A DNA stretch of 27,183 nt from a virus, in the IMG/VR virus record IMGVR_UViG_3300008117_000584, positions 1-27,183 of that record. One strand, written 5' to 3'. The notes below the pieces were generated by a model that worked only from the letters and a program-made list of their open reading frames with translations, was not told the DNA's origin and did no database searches. The translations under genes were made by a program, and so were the position numbers. Of this stretch, positions 1 through 6,419 are shown piece after piece (position 1 is the first letter of the stretch; every line of letters begins with the position of its first letter).

Positions 1-6
1 TGCCAT

Positions 7-98
7 GCGACTCAGATAAAAAATATTTTAAATCCCACCATTACCGCATTGCCATAAGCACAATCGTGCACTGGGTCGCCTTTGTGTGTAGTGGTGGG
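7..98 (+). ncRNA. Pseudoknotted leader RNA element, copy 1
   Basis: Seen directly: GCGACTCAG (7-15) pairs with CTGGGTCGC (71-79), 9 bp with one T-G wobble. CCCACCATTAC (34-44) pairs with GTAGTGGTGGG (88-98), 11 bp with one wobble. The two helices cross, giving an H-type pseudoknot. A small hairpin, GCAC-AATC-GTGC (58-69), sits between the second helix's 5' strand and the first helix's 3' strand. The single-stranded parts ATTTTAAAT (25-33), GCATTGCCA (46-54) and CTTTG (80-84) are nearly identical in copy 2 at 2351-2440, while the helices differ in sequence but keep pairing. It ends 19 nt before the ATG at 118, so it is probably the 5' leader of the helicase-methyltransferase gene. I do not recognise the class. 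Confidence 0.78.
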
Positions 99-117
99 TT
101 TTTTTAAACACAAACCA

Positions 118-2337
118 ATGGAGTATTTAGAATTTATTCAATCAAAACAAAAGAACACCACTAAGAGTGGATTTGAAATCCAAGACGATGCATTAAATCA
201 GAATCTTTTTGCGTTTCAAAAGTTTATTGTAAAGCGAGCATTGCACGCAGGCAAGTATGCAATCTTTGCTGATTGTGGATTGGGCAAAACATTAATGCAG
301 CTTGAATGGGCGAATCAAGTAGTTCATCATACTAATCAACCAGTACTAATCCTTGCACCTTTAGCTGTATCCGGTCAAACGATTAAGGAAGGTGAAAAGT
401 TTAATATCAAAGTATGGAAGTGGATAGATAACAATAAAGCTATATCTGAAGATTACCACTCAGGCATACCACGCATTTGGATTACGAATTACGAGCAGCT
501 TGAAAATATAGATTGTTCTATCTTTTCGGGAGTAGTATTAGATGAAAGTAGTATATTAAAGAACTTTACTGGAGTTTACAAAAATCTAATCATTGAAAAG
601 TTTTTCAATAAAAGATACAAATTAGCTTGTACTGCTACACCTGCGCCTAATGATCTTAATGAGATAGGAAATCACGCAGAGTTTTTAGATGTTATGGATG
701 CAAACGATATGCGCATGCGTTGGTTTGTGCGTGATGAAGGCATGAATATTTATCGATTGAAAGGACATGCCGAAGCTGATTTTTATGCATGGATATCATC
801 ATGGGCATCTGTATTGCGCAGTCCAAGCGATATTAGTTTTTCATCTGATGGTTATAACCTTCCACCTCTTAACTATTTTGAAAAGCAAATAGTAACCGAA
901 AAAAAGAACAACGGCCAATTGTTTAATGAAACAAGCGTAAATGCTACTGAATTCAATAGAGAGTTAAAGCTTACAATAATACCACGCATGGATAATGTTG
1001 CCGGTATTGTAAACAATTCAAAAGAGGCATTTATTATTTGGGTTAATCAAAACGATGAAGAAGAATATATAATGAATCTTATTCCTGATGCCGTTGCTGT
1101 ACGTGGTAGTGAATCGCCGAGTGCAAAAGAAAAAAAACTGTTAGGCTTTGCAAAAGGTGAGTTTCGTGTATTGGTTACAAAAAAGAAGATTGCTCAATTT
1201 GGTTTAAATTATCAGCATTGCCGAAATCAAATCTTTGCCTCACTTGATTTTAGCTTTGAAGGTTTATATCAGGCAATACGCCGTAGTTATCGTTTTGGCC
1301 AAAAGAATGAGGTTAATGTATGGTTAATTACAACTGATACTATGACGAATGTTATTGAGTCAATTAATTTTAAACAAAATCAATTTAATGAAATGATGCA
1401 AAAAATCACAACAAGCGTAAACGAAAAGACGTACGGTTTAAAAGTAGATTACAATCGTAGAGAAGTAAAGACAGATTCATATCAAATTATCAACGGCGAT
1501 AGCTGTGAGCTAATACGAGAAGTAGCATCTAACTCAATGGATTTATCTGTGTTCAGTCCACCATTTAGTACGCTGTTTACATATTCAGATAACATTCGGG
1601 ACATGGGGAATTGCGTATCTGATGAAGAGTTTTTTGAACAAACTAATTTTCTATTAAAGGAATTATATCGCATAATGAAACCAGGCAGACTTGTTTGCGT
1701 TCACACTAAAGATTTGGCACGCTATAAAAACAGCTCTGGCTTTTCAGGCATGTGGGATTTTACTGGAGAATATCATCGTGCAATGGAAAAGGCAGGATTT
1801 AAATATCACTCTAAAGTTACTATTTGGATAGATCCAGTACTTGAAATGCAAAGAACAAAAACGCAAAGACTTTTGTATAAACAAGTGACTAGCGATTCAA
1901 GTTATACTGGAATTGGTATGCCTGAATATATTACTATATTTCGTAAATGGGAGGGCAATGAAGATGAGTGGACACCAATAACAAATAAAACAAAACAAAA
2001 CTTTGATTTGAACACTTGGCAAAAGTGGGCAAGTCCGGTTTGGATGGATATCAAGCGTACCAATGTTTTGAATAATTACAAAGGCGCAAAAAATGAAAAG
2101 GATGAAAAACATATATGCCCATTGCAATTGGATATAATTGAAAGATGCATTGCTCTTTGGAGTAACAAAGGCGAAACGGTATTTACTCCATTTTTAGGAA
2201 TTGGCAGTGAGGTCTTTCAAGCTGTTAAGATGAATCGTAAAGGCGTAGGATTTGAATTAAAAGAGAGTTACTTTGATTTAGCAAAACGCAACTTGGCATC
2301 TGTTGTTGAAGAAAAGAATCAGATATCACTTTTCTAA
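118..2337 (+). CDS. SNF2/DEAD-like helicase fused to DNA methyltransferase
   Basis: A 739-residue fusion predicted to act on DNA. The N-terminal half is a superfamily 2 ATPase: Walker A GLGKT (residues 54-58), LDESS in place of DEAH (141-145), CTATP (171-175) and motif VI QAIRRSYRFGQ (385-395). The C-terminal half is a SAM-dependent amino-methyltransferase with FSPPF (motif IV, near 479-483) before TPFLGIGSE (SAM-binding motif I, near 690-700), the beta-class order of N4-cytosine or N6-adenine enzymes. No nuclease domain is visible, so it is not a complete restriction system; protective phage DNA modification is the likely role. A longer frame opens at a TTG at 82, inside the upstream RNA element, so I chose the ATG at 118. 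It is more AT-rich than the genes after 3400. Confidence 0.85.
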   Translation: MEYLEFIQSKQKNTTKSGFEIQDDALNQNLFAFQKFIVKRALHAGKYAIFADCGLGKTLMQLEWANQVVHHTNQPVLILAPLAVSGQTIKEGEKFNIKVWKWIDNNKAISEDYHSGIPRIWITNYEQLENIDCSIFSGVVLDESSILKNFTGVYKNLIIEKFFNKRYKLACTATPAPNDLNEIGNHAEFLDVMDANDMRMRWFVRDEGMNIYRLKGHAEADFYAWISSWASVLRSPSDISFSSDGYNLPPLNYFEKQIVTEKKNNGQLFNETSVNATEFNRELKLTIIPRMDNVAGIVNNSKEAFIIWVNQNDEEEYIMNLIPDAVAVRGSESPSAKEKKLLGFAKGEFRVLVTKKKIAQFGLNYQHCRNQIFASLDFSFEGLYQAIRRSYRFGQKNEVNVWLITTDTMTNVIESINFKQNQFNEMMQKITTSVNEKTYGLKVDYNRREVKTDSYQIINGDSCELIREVASNSMDLSVFSPPFSTLFTYSDNIRDMGNCVSDEEFFEQTNFLLKELYRIMKPGRLVCVHTKDLARYKNSSGFSGMWDFTGEYHRAMEKAGFKYHSKVTIWIDPVLEMQRTKTQRLLYKQVTSDSSYTGIGMPEYITIFRKWEGNEDEWTPITNKTKQNFDLNTWQKWASPVWMDIKRTNVLNNYKGAKNEKDEKHICPLQLDIIERCIALWSNKGETVFTPFLGIGSEVFQAVKMNRKGVGFELKESYFDLAKRNLASVVEEKNQISLF

Positions 2338-2338
2338 T

Positions 2339-2346
2339 TATCTTTG
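2339..2346 (+). promoter_or_regulatory. Promoter -7 element, TAnnTTTG type
   Basis: TATCTTTG is an exact match to the Bacteroidota -7 consensus TAnnTTTG and begins two bases after the methyltransferase stop codon. Transcription would start near 2350-2353, which is the first base of RNA element copy 2. No TTG is present at the usual -33 spacing, so the promoter may be weak or activator-dependent. Confidence 0.45.
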
Positions 2347-2350
2347 TAAA

Positions 2351-2440
2351 GCGTACCCTAATGAAAACATTTTAAATCCCATCTTCACTGCATTGCCACA
2401 GCCATTCGGCTTAGGGTACGCCTTTGCATGTGAAGGTGGG
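2351..2440 (+). ncRNA. Pseudoknotted leader RNA element, copy 2
   Basis: Second copy of the element at 7-98. GCGTACCCTAA (2351-2361) pairs perfectly with TTAGGGTACGC (2411-2421), 11 bp. CCCATCTTCAC (2378-2388) pairs with GTGAAGGTGGG (2430-2440), 11 bp with one wobble. The helices cross as in copy 1, with inner hairpin GCC-ATTC-GGC (2401-2410). Conserved unpaired parts are ATTTTAAAT (2369-2377), GCATTGCCA (2390-2398) and CTTTG (2422-2426). In the second helix, two base pairs change on both sides relative to copy 1 (A-T to T-A, T-A to C-G) and two others change through wobble. The 3' strand contains AAGGTGGG, purine-rich and 12 nt before the ATG at 2453, so folding could hide the ribosome binding site. 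Confidence 0.8.
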
Positions 2441-2452
2441 TATTTAGTTTCT

Positions 2453-2677
2453 ATGAATCAAAGTCATATTGGTATTTCCTTTCTTAATGGTCAACATGCC
2501 CGTGGTTGTGTGGTAGTAAAAGATAACCATGGTGTTGTATTGCAAGTGTTGCGTTATGAAGAGGGCAAAGTAAAATCAGCAACTTTTACTTTAGATCTAA
2601 AGCAACAAATAGCATTACGTGATTACTTGAGTGAATCAATATTTATGCAAGCAACTGAAACAAATGAAAACGAATAA
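2453..2677 (+). CDS. Small protein of unknown function downstream of the RNA element
   Basis: A 74-residue soluble protein I do not recognise. It shows a beta-rich pattern in its first half (IGISF, GCVVVKDNHGVVLQVLRYEEG) and an acidic C-terminus. The open frame runs back to 2303, but that would cover RNA element copy 2 and the end of the methyltransferase, so I chose the ATG at 2453, 12 nt after the element. Its last 14 bases overlap the replication initiator start at 2664, so the two are probably translationally coupled. Placement suggests an early gene controlled with the initiator by the leader RNA. Confidence 0.6.
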   Translation: MNQSHIGISFLNGQHARGCVVVKDNHGVVLQVLRYEEGKVKSATFTLDLKQQIALRDYLSESIFMQATETNENE

Positions 2678-3473
2678 TGGCTATTCATATTCACGGGCAT
2701 GGTTTGACTATGCCTTTGAACATCCGGAACATGTTACTGCTTCACATGGTATCTTGTACTTATGGCTTGTTGAGATAAACAACCGTTTGGGTTGGGTAGA
2801 TATATTCCAAATCACAGCCAGCGAATGCATGCAGGGTATGGGCTGCAAAAGCTATAACACATACAAGAAGTGTTTTGACCAACTGGTTGAATGGGGGTTT
2901 GTTAAGGTTGTAAAGAAAGCAGTCAATCAACATCAATGCAACATAATTGCTCTATCAAAATTTGACAAAGCACTTAATAAAGCACTTGACAAAGCACTGC
3001 AAAAGCACTTGACAAAGCAAAGTGAAAGCACTGTACAAAGCAATGTTGAAATCAACTGCGACATTCATAAACAAGTAAACCATAAACCACAAACCATAAA
3101 CAATAAACGGGGTGTTTTCACACCACCAACCGAAAACGATATTTATAATTTGATGGGTGAGTTGAATATGAAATCAGGTGGTAAGTGGCCAGAATCCAAA
3201 ATTGTTTCTGAAAGTAAAAATTGTTTTGACCACTACACAAGCACTGGATGGAAAACCACCGGGGGGGCGCGAATTGTTTCTTGGGAAGCGACCATTCGCA
3301 AGTGGATGAACAATGCGTTTAAATTTGAACAAAATCAAAAATCAAATACTTATGGAAAACCAACTACAACAGCAGACCATATTGCAAAAGCTGAACAACT
3401 TTTCCGCGATGCAGTCGCTATCAGTCACGCACGCGATAAAGCAAGACAAGATAGCGGTACTACGGAAGCTTGA
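2664..3473 (+). CDS. Phage replication initiation protein
   Basis: A 269-residue protein with the layout of phage replication initiators. The N-terminal part (residues about 10-105) looks like a winged-helix domain (ITASECMQGMGCKSYNTYKKCFDQLVEWGFVKVV). A low-complexity Lys/Gln/Ser linker follows, with repeated KAL units encoded by the iteron-like DNA at 2961-3042. The C-terminal domain carries the GWKTTGG...SWEATIRKWMNN pattern seen at the end of many DnaD/O-like phage initiators. The frame extends to 2631, but the ATG at 2664, overlapping the previous stop region by 14 bases, fits the start better. It would bind the origin and recruit the host or phage replisome. Family assignment comes from motif recognition only. 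Confidence 0.7.
   Translation: MKTNNGYSYSRAWFDYAFEHPEHVTASHGILYLWLVEINNRLGWVDIFQITASECMQGMGCKSYNTYKKCFDQLVEWGFVKVVKKAVNQHQCNIIALSKFDKALNKALDKALQKHLTKQSESTVQSNVEINCDIHKQVNHKPQTINNKRGVFTPPTENDIYNLMGELNMKSGGKWPESKIVSESKNCFDHYTSTGWKTTGGARIVSWEATIRKWMNNAFKFEQNQKSNTYGKPTTTADHIAKAEQLFRDAVAISHARDKARQDSGTTEA
2961..3042 (+). repeat. Iteron-like direct repeats, candidate replication origin
   Basis: AAAGCA occurs seven times, starting at 2967, 2979, 2991, 3002, 3014, 3025 and 3037, spaced 11 or 12 bp. Several copies extend to TTGACAAAGCACT. This is about one helical turn per repeat. It is followed by an A-rich stretch with repeated ATAAAC (about 3068-3110) that could be a melting region. Iterons inside the initiator's own gene are known for lambda-type origins. 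The repeat also encodes the KAL-rich linker, so coding constraint is the alternative explanation. Confidence 0.5.
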
Positions 3474-4038
3474 TAAGGTAACTACCAAAGTCAAAATCAT
3501 GCAGCTCGTGACACGATGCACACAATTGCTCAATGTTCAAAATAACATGAACGCAATGCAGATTGAATTCTGTGCTGAAAATATCCTTGAAAAGATGTGG
3601 ATGTACTCGCTTGAAGATGTGCAGCTGTGTTTAGATCGTGGGGCTATTGGTGACTATGGCCCTATCTATAACCGCATCGACCCGGCAACAATCCTTGAAT
3701 GGTTTCCAAAGTACGATGCACAGCGTGCGCCATTTGTTGATGCAATCAGGATGGAAAAAGAACAGCAGAATAACATCTACGAAATCTTCCAACATCCGCA
3801 GATTGAAAGCGCAATGAAGGATGTATATGATAAGATAGCGCATAAGGAAGCACCACAGCCGGAAGCAAAGCGTACAGCACCATCAGCATTTGAACAACAG
3901 CTATTGAGCGAATACGATGCGCTGCCCGAATGGAAGGAAAGCAGGTGGTTTAAGGTTTACCAAAACAAACCATACCAATTCACTGAGTACCGGAAGCAGC
4001 GGTATATGGAAGAAATCAATAACCAAAATGAATATTGA
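3409..4038 (+). CDS. DUF6633-like phage protein
   Basis: A 209-residue protein resembling a family common beside replication genes in Bacteroidota phages. The core (about residues 18-100) has the pattern K..IMQLVTRCTQLLNV...MNAMQIEFCAENIL, then LEDVQLCLDRGAIGDYGPIYNRIDPATILEWF. A charged helical tail follows and ends with aromatic YQNKPYQFTEYRKQRY. The open frame extends to 3313; the ATG at 3409 keeps the whole recognisable core and overlaps the initiator by 65 bases, while the ATG at 3499 would cut into it. It ends in a TGATG overlap with the next gene. Its function is not established; the neighbourhood suggests DNA replication, for example helicase loading, but this is only inference. Confidence 0.6.
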   Translation: MQSLSVTHAIKQDKIAVLRKLDKVTTKVKIMQLVTRCTQLLNVQNNMNAMQIEFCAENILEKMWMYSLEDVQLCLDRGAIGDYGPIYNRIDPATILEWFPKYDAQRAPFVDAIRMEKEQQNNIYEIFQHPQIESAMKDVYDKIAHKEAPQPEAKRTAPSAFEQQLLSEYDALPEWKESRWFKVYQNKPYQFTEYRKQRYMEEINNQNEY

Positions 4039-4199
4039 TGAAGCAGTATGACATAGCCGAAGAAAACAAACTATTGCGCCAACTCTTTGTGTTAACAAGC
4101 AGGCGAAGTATGCGACCATCAATGCAAGAGAATATGCAAATGCGCCTTATCTTTGAGCAGCTACATTTGTTAACGGATAAAGATGAATACAAGCTATGA
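4038..4199 (+). CDS. Small helical protein, unknown function
   Basis: A 53-residue basic, helix-rich protein (MKQYDIAEENKLLRQLF start, then LIFEQLHLLTDKDEYKL). It overlaps the previous stop by one base (TGATG) and the next start by four bases (ATGA), so its place in a translationally coupled chain supports it as a real gene. I do not recognise the family. Confidence 0.55.
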   Translation: MKQYDIAEENKLLRQLFVLTSRRSMRPSMQENMQMRLIFEQLHLLTDKDEYKL

Positions 4200-4381
4200 C
4201 TGTTGCCGAGTTACTTGTTGAACTTAACAAGTATGATGATGATGTTGAAGTGATGGTAGGTTACCTACACGGAAACACCATTATGGGCACAGACTTTAAT
4301 ATGATTGAATCAATAGATCAAGACACGGGTAATCCGATGGTGCTACTAATGACGGAAGAATACAAACACATATTTAATTAA
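4196..4381 (+). CDS. Conserved small phage protein, unknown function
   Basis: A 61-residue acidic protein opening with MTVAELLVELNKYDDDVEVMVGY. This pattern, a short helix followed by D-x-x-V-x-V strands, recurs in small phage early proteins. Its function is unknown. It starts in an ATGA overlap with the 53-residue gene and stops six bases before the next start. Confidence 0.6.
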   Translation: MTVAELLVELNKYDDDVEVMVGYLHGNTIMGTDFNMIESIDQDTGNPMVLLMTEEYKHIFN

Positions 4382-4387
4382 TACAAC

Positions 4388-4627
4388 ATGAGCAACTATC
4401 AAATGCAAGAAGGGCAGTTCACCCTATTTAAGAACAACAAAACAGCCAACAATGCACCTGAGTATACGGGTGAAATCATGGTCAATGGCAAGAAGATGCG
4501 CCTTGCTGCGTGGGTAAAGGAAGGCAAGAATGGCAAGTTCTTTTCGGGCAAGATGAGCGAACCATTACAACCATCTTCCCGAAATCAGGAAAATGATGCA
4601 CAGGGCACAGGCGATTTGCCGTTCTAA
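4388..4627 (+). CDS. Small protein with SSB-like acidic tail
   Basis: A 79-residue protein with an N-terminal beta-rich part (residues about 8-58: FTLFKNNKT, YTGEIMVNGKKMRLAAWVKEG, GKFFSGKMSEP) and a flexible polar linker. It ends in GTGDLPF. The terminal acidic-Pro-Phe tip resembles the DDIPF tail of single-stranded DNA-binding proteins that docks replication and repair partners. It is too short for a normal SSB OB domain, so it may be a minimal ssDNA-binding or replisome-docking protein. The gene shares one base with the terminase start. Confidence 0.55.
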   Translation: MSNYQMQEGQFTLFKNNKTANNAPEYTGEIMVNGKKMRLAAWVKEGKNGKFFSGKMSEPLQPSSRNQENDAQGTGDLPF

Positions 4628-5925
4628 TGATTGAGTATTTACCTAAACAAAAGGAAGCACTGCGTGTGCTGGGTAACTCGCACCCAGCACGTGTGGTGCT
4701 TTTTGGTGGAGCTGCAGGCGGAAGTAAATCATTCATTGGTTGTGCATGGCAGATAAGCCGCAGGTTCAAGTATCCTGGTACACGTGGGTTGATAGGCAGA
4801 AGTAAACTTGACACACTCAAGAAGACCACACTCAAGACCTTCTTTGAAGTAGCCGGTATGTTAGGGTTAGCACCTAATGAACACTACACCATCAACAACC
4901 AAACGCATGTTATCACTTTTGCCAATGGCAGCGAGATAATACTAAAAGACTTGTTTGCCTATCCAAGTGATCCTGAATTTCACTCGTTAGGTGGTTTGGA
5001 ATTGACTGATGCGTATGTGGATGAAGCTGCACAGGTGAGCAAACGGGCAATAGACATCCTACAATCACGTATCCGATTTAAGCTACGCGAATACGACCTA
5101 CCACCCAAGATGCTGCTCACTTGCAATCCGTCCAAAGGATGGCTTTATAATGAGTTTTACGCACCACATAAGATGGATAATCTACCGCAGTATCTTGCAT
5201 TCATACCATCACTGCCTACGGATAATCCACACCTGCCCGAAACATACATTGAAACCTTGGAGCGATTGCCCGAAATAGATAGGCGAAGATTGCTCTATGG
5301 TGATTGGGAATATGATGAGTCAATAGACAACCTATACCAGTACGATGATTTGGTACGCTGCTTCCGGGAAGAAGAAAGCAAAGGTGAAAAGTACATCAGT
5401 GCGGATATTGCACGCCTTGGAAAAGACCGTAGTGTTATATGCGTGTGGCATGGATTGCATTTGATTGAGATTCATGAACTACGCAAGCAACCAATTACAA
5501 CCGTAGTCACTAACATCAGGCAGTTATGCGATAGGCACAGCATCAAACTATCTAATGTGATCTGTGATGAAGATGGTGTAGGTGGTGGTGTGGTAGATAG
5601 CCTAAAGTGTAGAGGTTTCTTAAATGGTGGTAGAGCGAAGCAACCGGATAAGTTCACTAATCAAAAAGCAGAATGCTATTTCAAGCTTGCTGAATTAATC
5701 GAGCAGAACAAAGTAATTTTCAAAGTCAATCAGTTCCGCGATGTGATAGTGCAGGAGTTGGATATGATACGCCGTAGGCAACCTGAAGCCGATGGAAAAC
5801 TTGCAGTGATAAGCAAGGAAGAGATAGCCAGGATGCATGGCAAGTCACCTGACTACGCAGATGCTATTATGATGCGCATGTACTTTGAATTATTCCCCAA
5901 CTACGGCAGCTATTCGTGGGCGTAA
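4627..5925 (+). CDS. terL: Terminase large subunit
   Basis: The 432-residue packaging motor and headful/cos nuclease. The ATPase part has Walker A GGAAGGSKS (27-35), Walker B VDEA (131-134) and coupling motif TCNP (165-168). The RNase H-like nuclease has acidic residues at D260 (ISADIARLGKDR), D314 or neighbours (VICDEDGVGGG) and D412 (DYADAIMM). Length is normal for the family. It binds the portal and cuts and pumps DNA into proheads. I recognise no small terminase subunit beside it; one of the small upstream genes might fill that role. It lies on the opposite strand from the portal and all other virion genes, at the end of the early block. Confidence 0.92.
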   Translation: MIEYLPKQKEALRVLGNSHPARVVLFGGAAGGSKSFIGCAWQISRRFKYPGTRGLIGRSKLDTLKKTTLKTFFEVAGMLGLAPNEHYTINNQTHVITFANGSEIILKDLFAYPSDPEFHSLGGLELTDAYVDEAAQVSKRAIDILQSRIRFKLREYDLPPKMLLTCNPSKGWLYNEFYAPHKMDNLPQYLAFIPSLPTDNPHLPETYIETLERLPEIDRRRLLYGDWEYDESIDNLYQYDDLVRCFREEESKGEKYISADIARLGKDRSVICVWHGLHLIEIHELRKQPITTVVTNIRQLCDRHSIKLSNVICDEDGVGGGVVDSLKCRGFLNGGRAKQPDKFTNQKAECYFKLAELIEQNKVIFKVNQFRDVIVQELDMIRRRQPEADGKLAVISKEEIARMHGKSPDYADAIMMRMYFELFPNYGSYSWA

Positions 5926-5926
5926 T

Positions 5927-5983
5927 GTACCCTTATGGGTATAAATAAGGGTAATTTTATGGTGTTTATACCCTTGTGGGTAC
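5927..5983. repeat. 57-nt imperfect inverted repeat with two palindromic units
   Basis: Starts two bases after the terminase stop. Two near-identical palindromes, TACCCTTATGGGTA (5928-5941) and TACCCTTGTGGGTA (5969-5982), lie 41 bp apart. GGGTATAAA (5937-5945) and TTTATACCC (5965-5973) pair perfectly and GTACCC pairs with GGGTAC at the ends, so the whole unit can fold into one long hairpin. It lacks a clear U-tract, so it is as likely a paired operator as a terminator. Confidence 0.5.
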
Positions 5984-5991
5984 GATTCATC

Positions 5992-6010
5992 TGGTTACAA
6001 TCTGTAACCA
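5992..6010. promoter_or_regulatory. Palindromic operator-like site
   Basis: TGGTTACA-ATC-TGTAACCA is a perfect 8-bp inverted repeat with a 3-base centre, lying about 55 bp upstream of the promoter at 6066-6095. The size and symmetry fit the binding site of a dimeric repressor or activator. The binding protein is unknown. Two direct repeats TTTGTTAAA, at 6044-6052 and 6054-6062, lie between it and the promoter. Confidence 0.4.
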
Positions 6011-6065
6011 ACCGAAGCTAATGTGCTGATAATCAATTACACGTTTGTTAAAATTTGTTAAATTG

Positions 6066-6095
6066 TTGTGTATGCAATTATTTGCAGTACATTTG
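6066..6095 (+). promoter_or_regulatory. Bacteroidota-type promoter for the recombination operon
   Basis: TTG (6066-6068), a 19-base spacer and TACATTTG (6088-6095) match the -33/-7 pattern TTG...TAnnTTTG. The start point would be near 6100, about 25 bases before the first ATG at 6127. Confidence 0.6.
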
Positions 6096-6126
6096 ACCCA
6101 TCAAACAACAACAAAAACACAAAGCA

Positions 6127-6267
6127 ATGAACGCAAAATTCCAAACCCTACTTAGTGCTTACGAAGCATTAGAAGCAAAGCAAGACAACGGCACTATCAC
6201 AATGACAGAAGAAGCAGTTCTTTGCAGTCTTTCAGAAATGTTAGATGAAATGCTATTTAATAAGTAA
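6127..6267 (+). CDS. Small acidic protein, unknown function
   Basis: A 46-residue acidic, helical protein (opens MNAKFQTLLSAYEALEAKQD, ends EMLDEMLFNK). It is first in the transcript from the promoter at 6066-6095 and has an A-rich leader (ACAAAAACACAAAGCA) typical of Bacteroidota starts. No family recognised. Confidence 0.5.
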   Translation: MNAKFQTLLSAYEALEAKQDNGTITMTEEAVLCSLSEMLDEMLFNK

Positions 6268-6286
6268 CCAATAAAAAACTAAAACT

Positions 6287-6388
6287 ATGAAAGCAAGCAA
6301 AATCATTAAGTACATCGTATGGGGCGCAATATTTTTTGCAATTCTTAACTATTGTCAAGAGTTAAATGATTGCCTAATGAAGTACTAA
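6287..6388 (+). CDS. Tiny membrane protein, unknown function
   Basis: A 33-residue protein with a Lys-rich N-terminus (MKASKIIKY) and a single hydrophobic segment (IVWGAIFFAIL), ending NYCQELNDCLMKY. The layout fits a one-pass inner-membrane peptide. It follows the 46-residue gene by 19 bases. Support is position and composition only. Confidence 0.4.
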   Translation: MKASKIIKYIVWGAIFFAILNYCQELNDCLMKY

Positions 6389-6400
6389 TTCGTATCTTTA
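6370..6400 (+). promoter_or_regulatory. Possible promoter upstream of the annealing protein
   Basis: TTG (6370-6372), a 20-base spacer and TATCTTTA (6393-6400), one mismatch from TAnnTTTG. The start would be near 6405, about 15 bases before the ATG at 6420. Confidence 0.35.
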
Positions 6401-6419
6401 AATCCAAATCAATAATAAC

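Noticed and set aside
7-98. HDV-like ribozyme fold for the RNA element
   Set aside because: The strand order (helix 1, helix 2, inner hairpin, helix 1, helix 2) matches the HDV layout, but helix 1 is 9-11 bp rather than about 7, the first joining segment is 16-18 nt, and no P4 or catalytic C context is visible.
82-117. TTG start of the helicase-methyltransferase at 82
   Set aside because: It lies inside the paired region of the upstream RNA element, and a normal ATG occurs at 118.
2961-3042. CRISPR-like array
   Set aside because: The repeated unit is 6-13 bases at 11-12-base steps without unique spacers and lies within a coding frame.
3264-3271. G-run in the replication initiator as a frameshift site
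   Set aside because: The reading frame continues through it with the expected C-terminal domain pattern, so there is no sign of a break.
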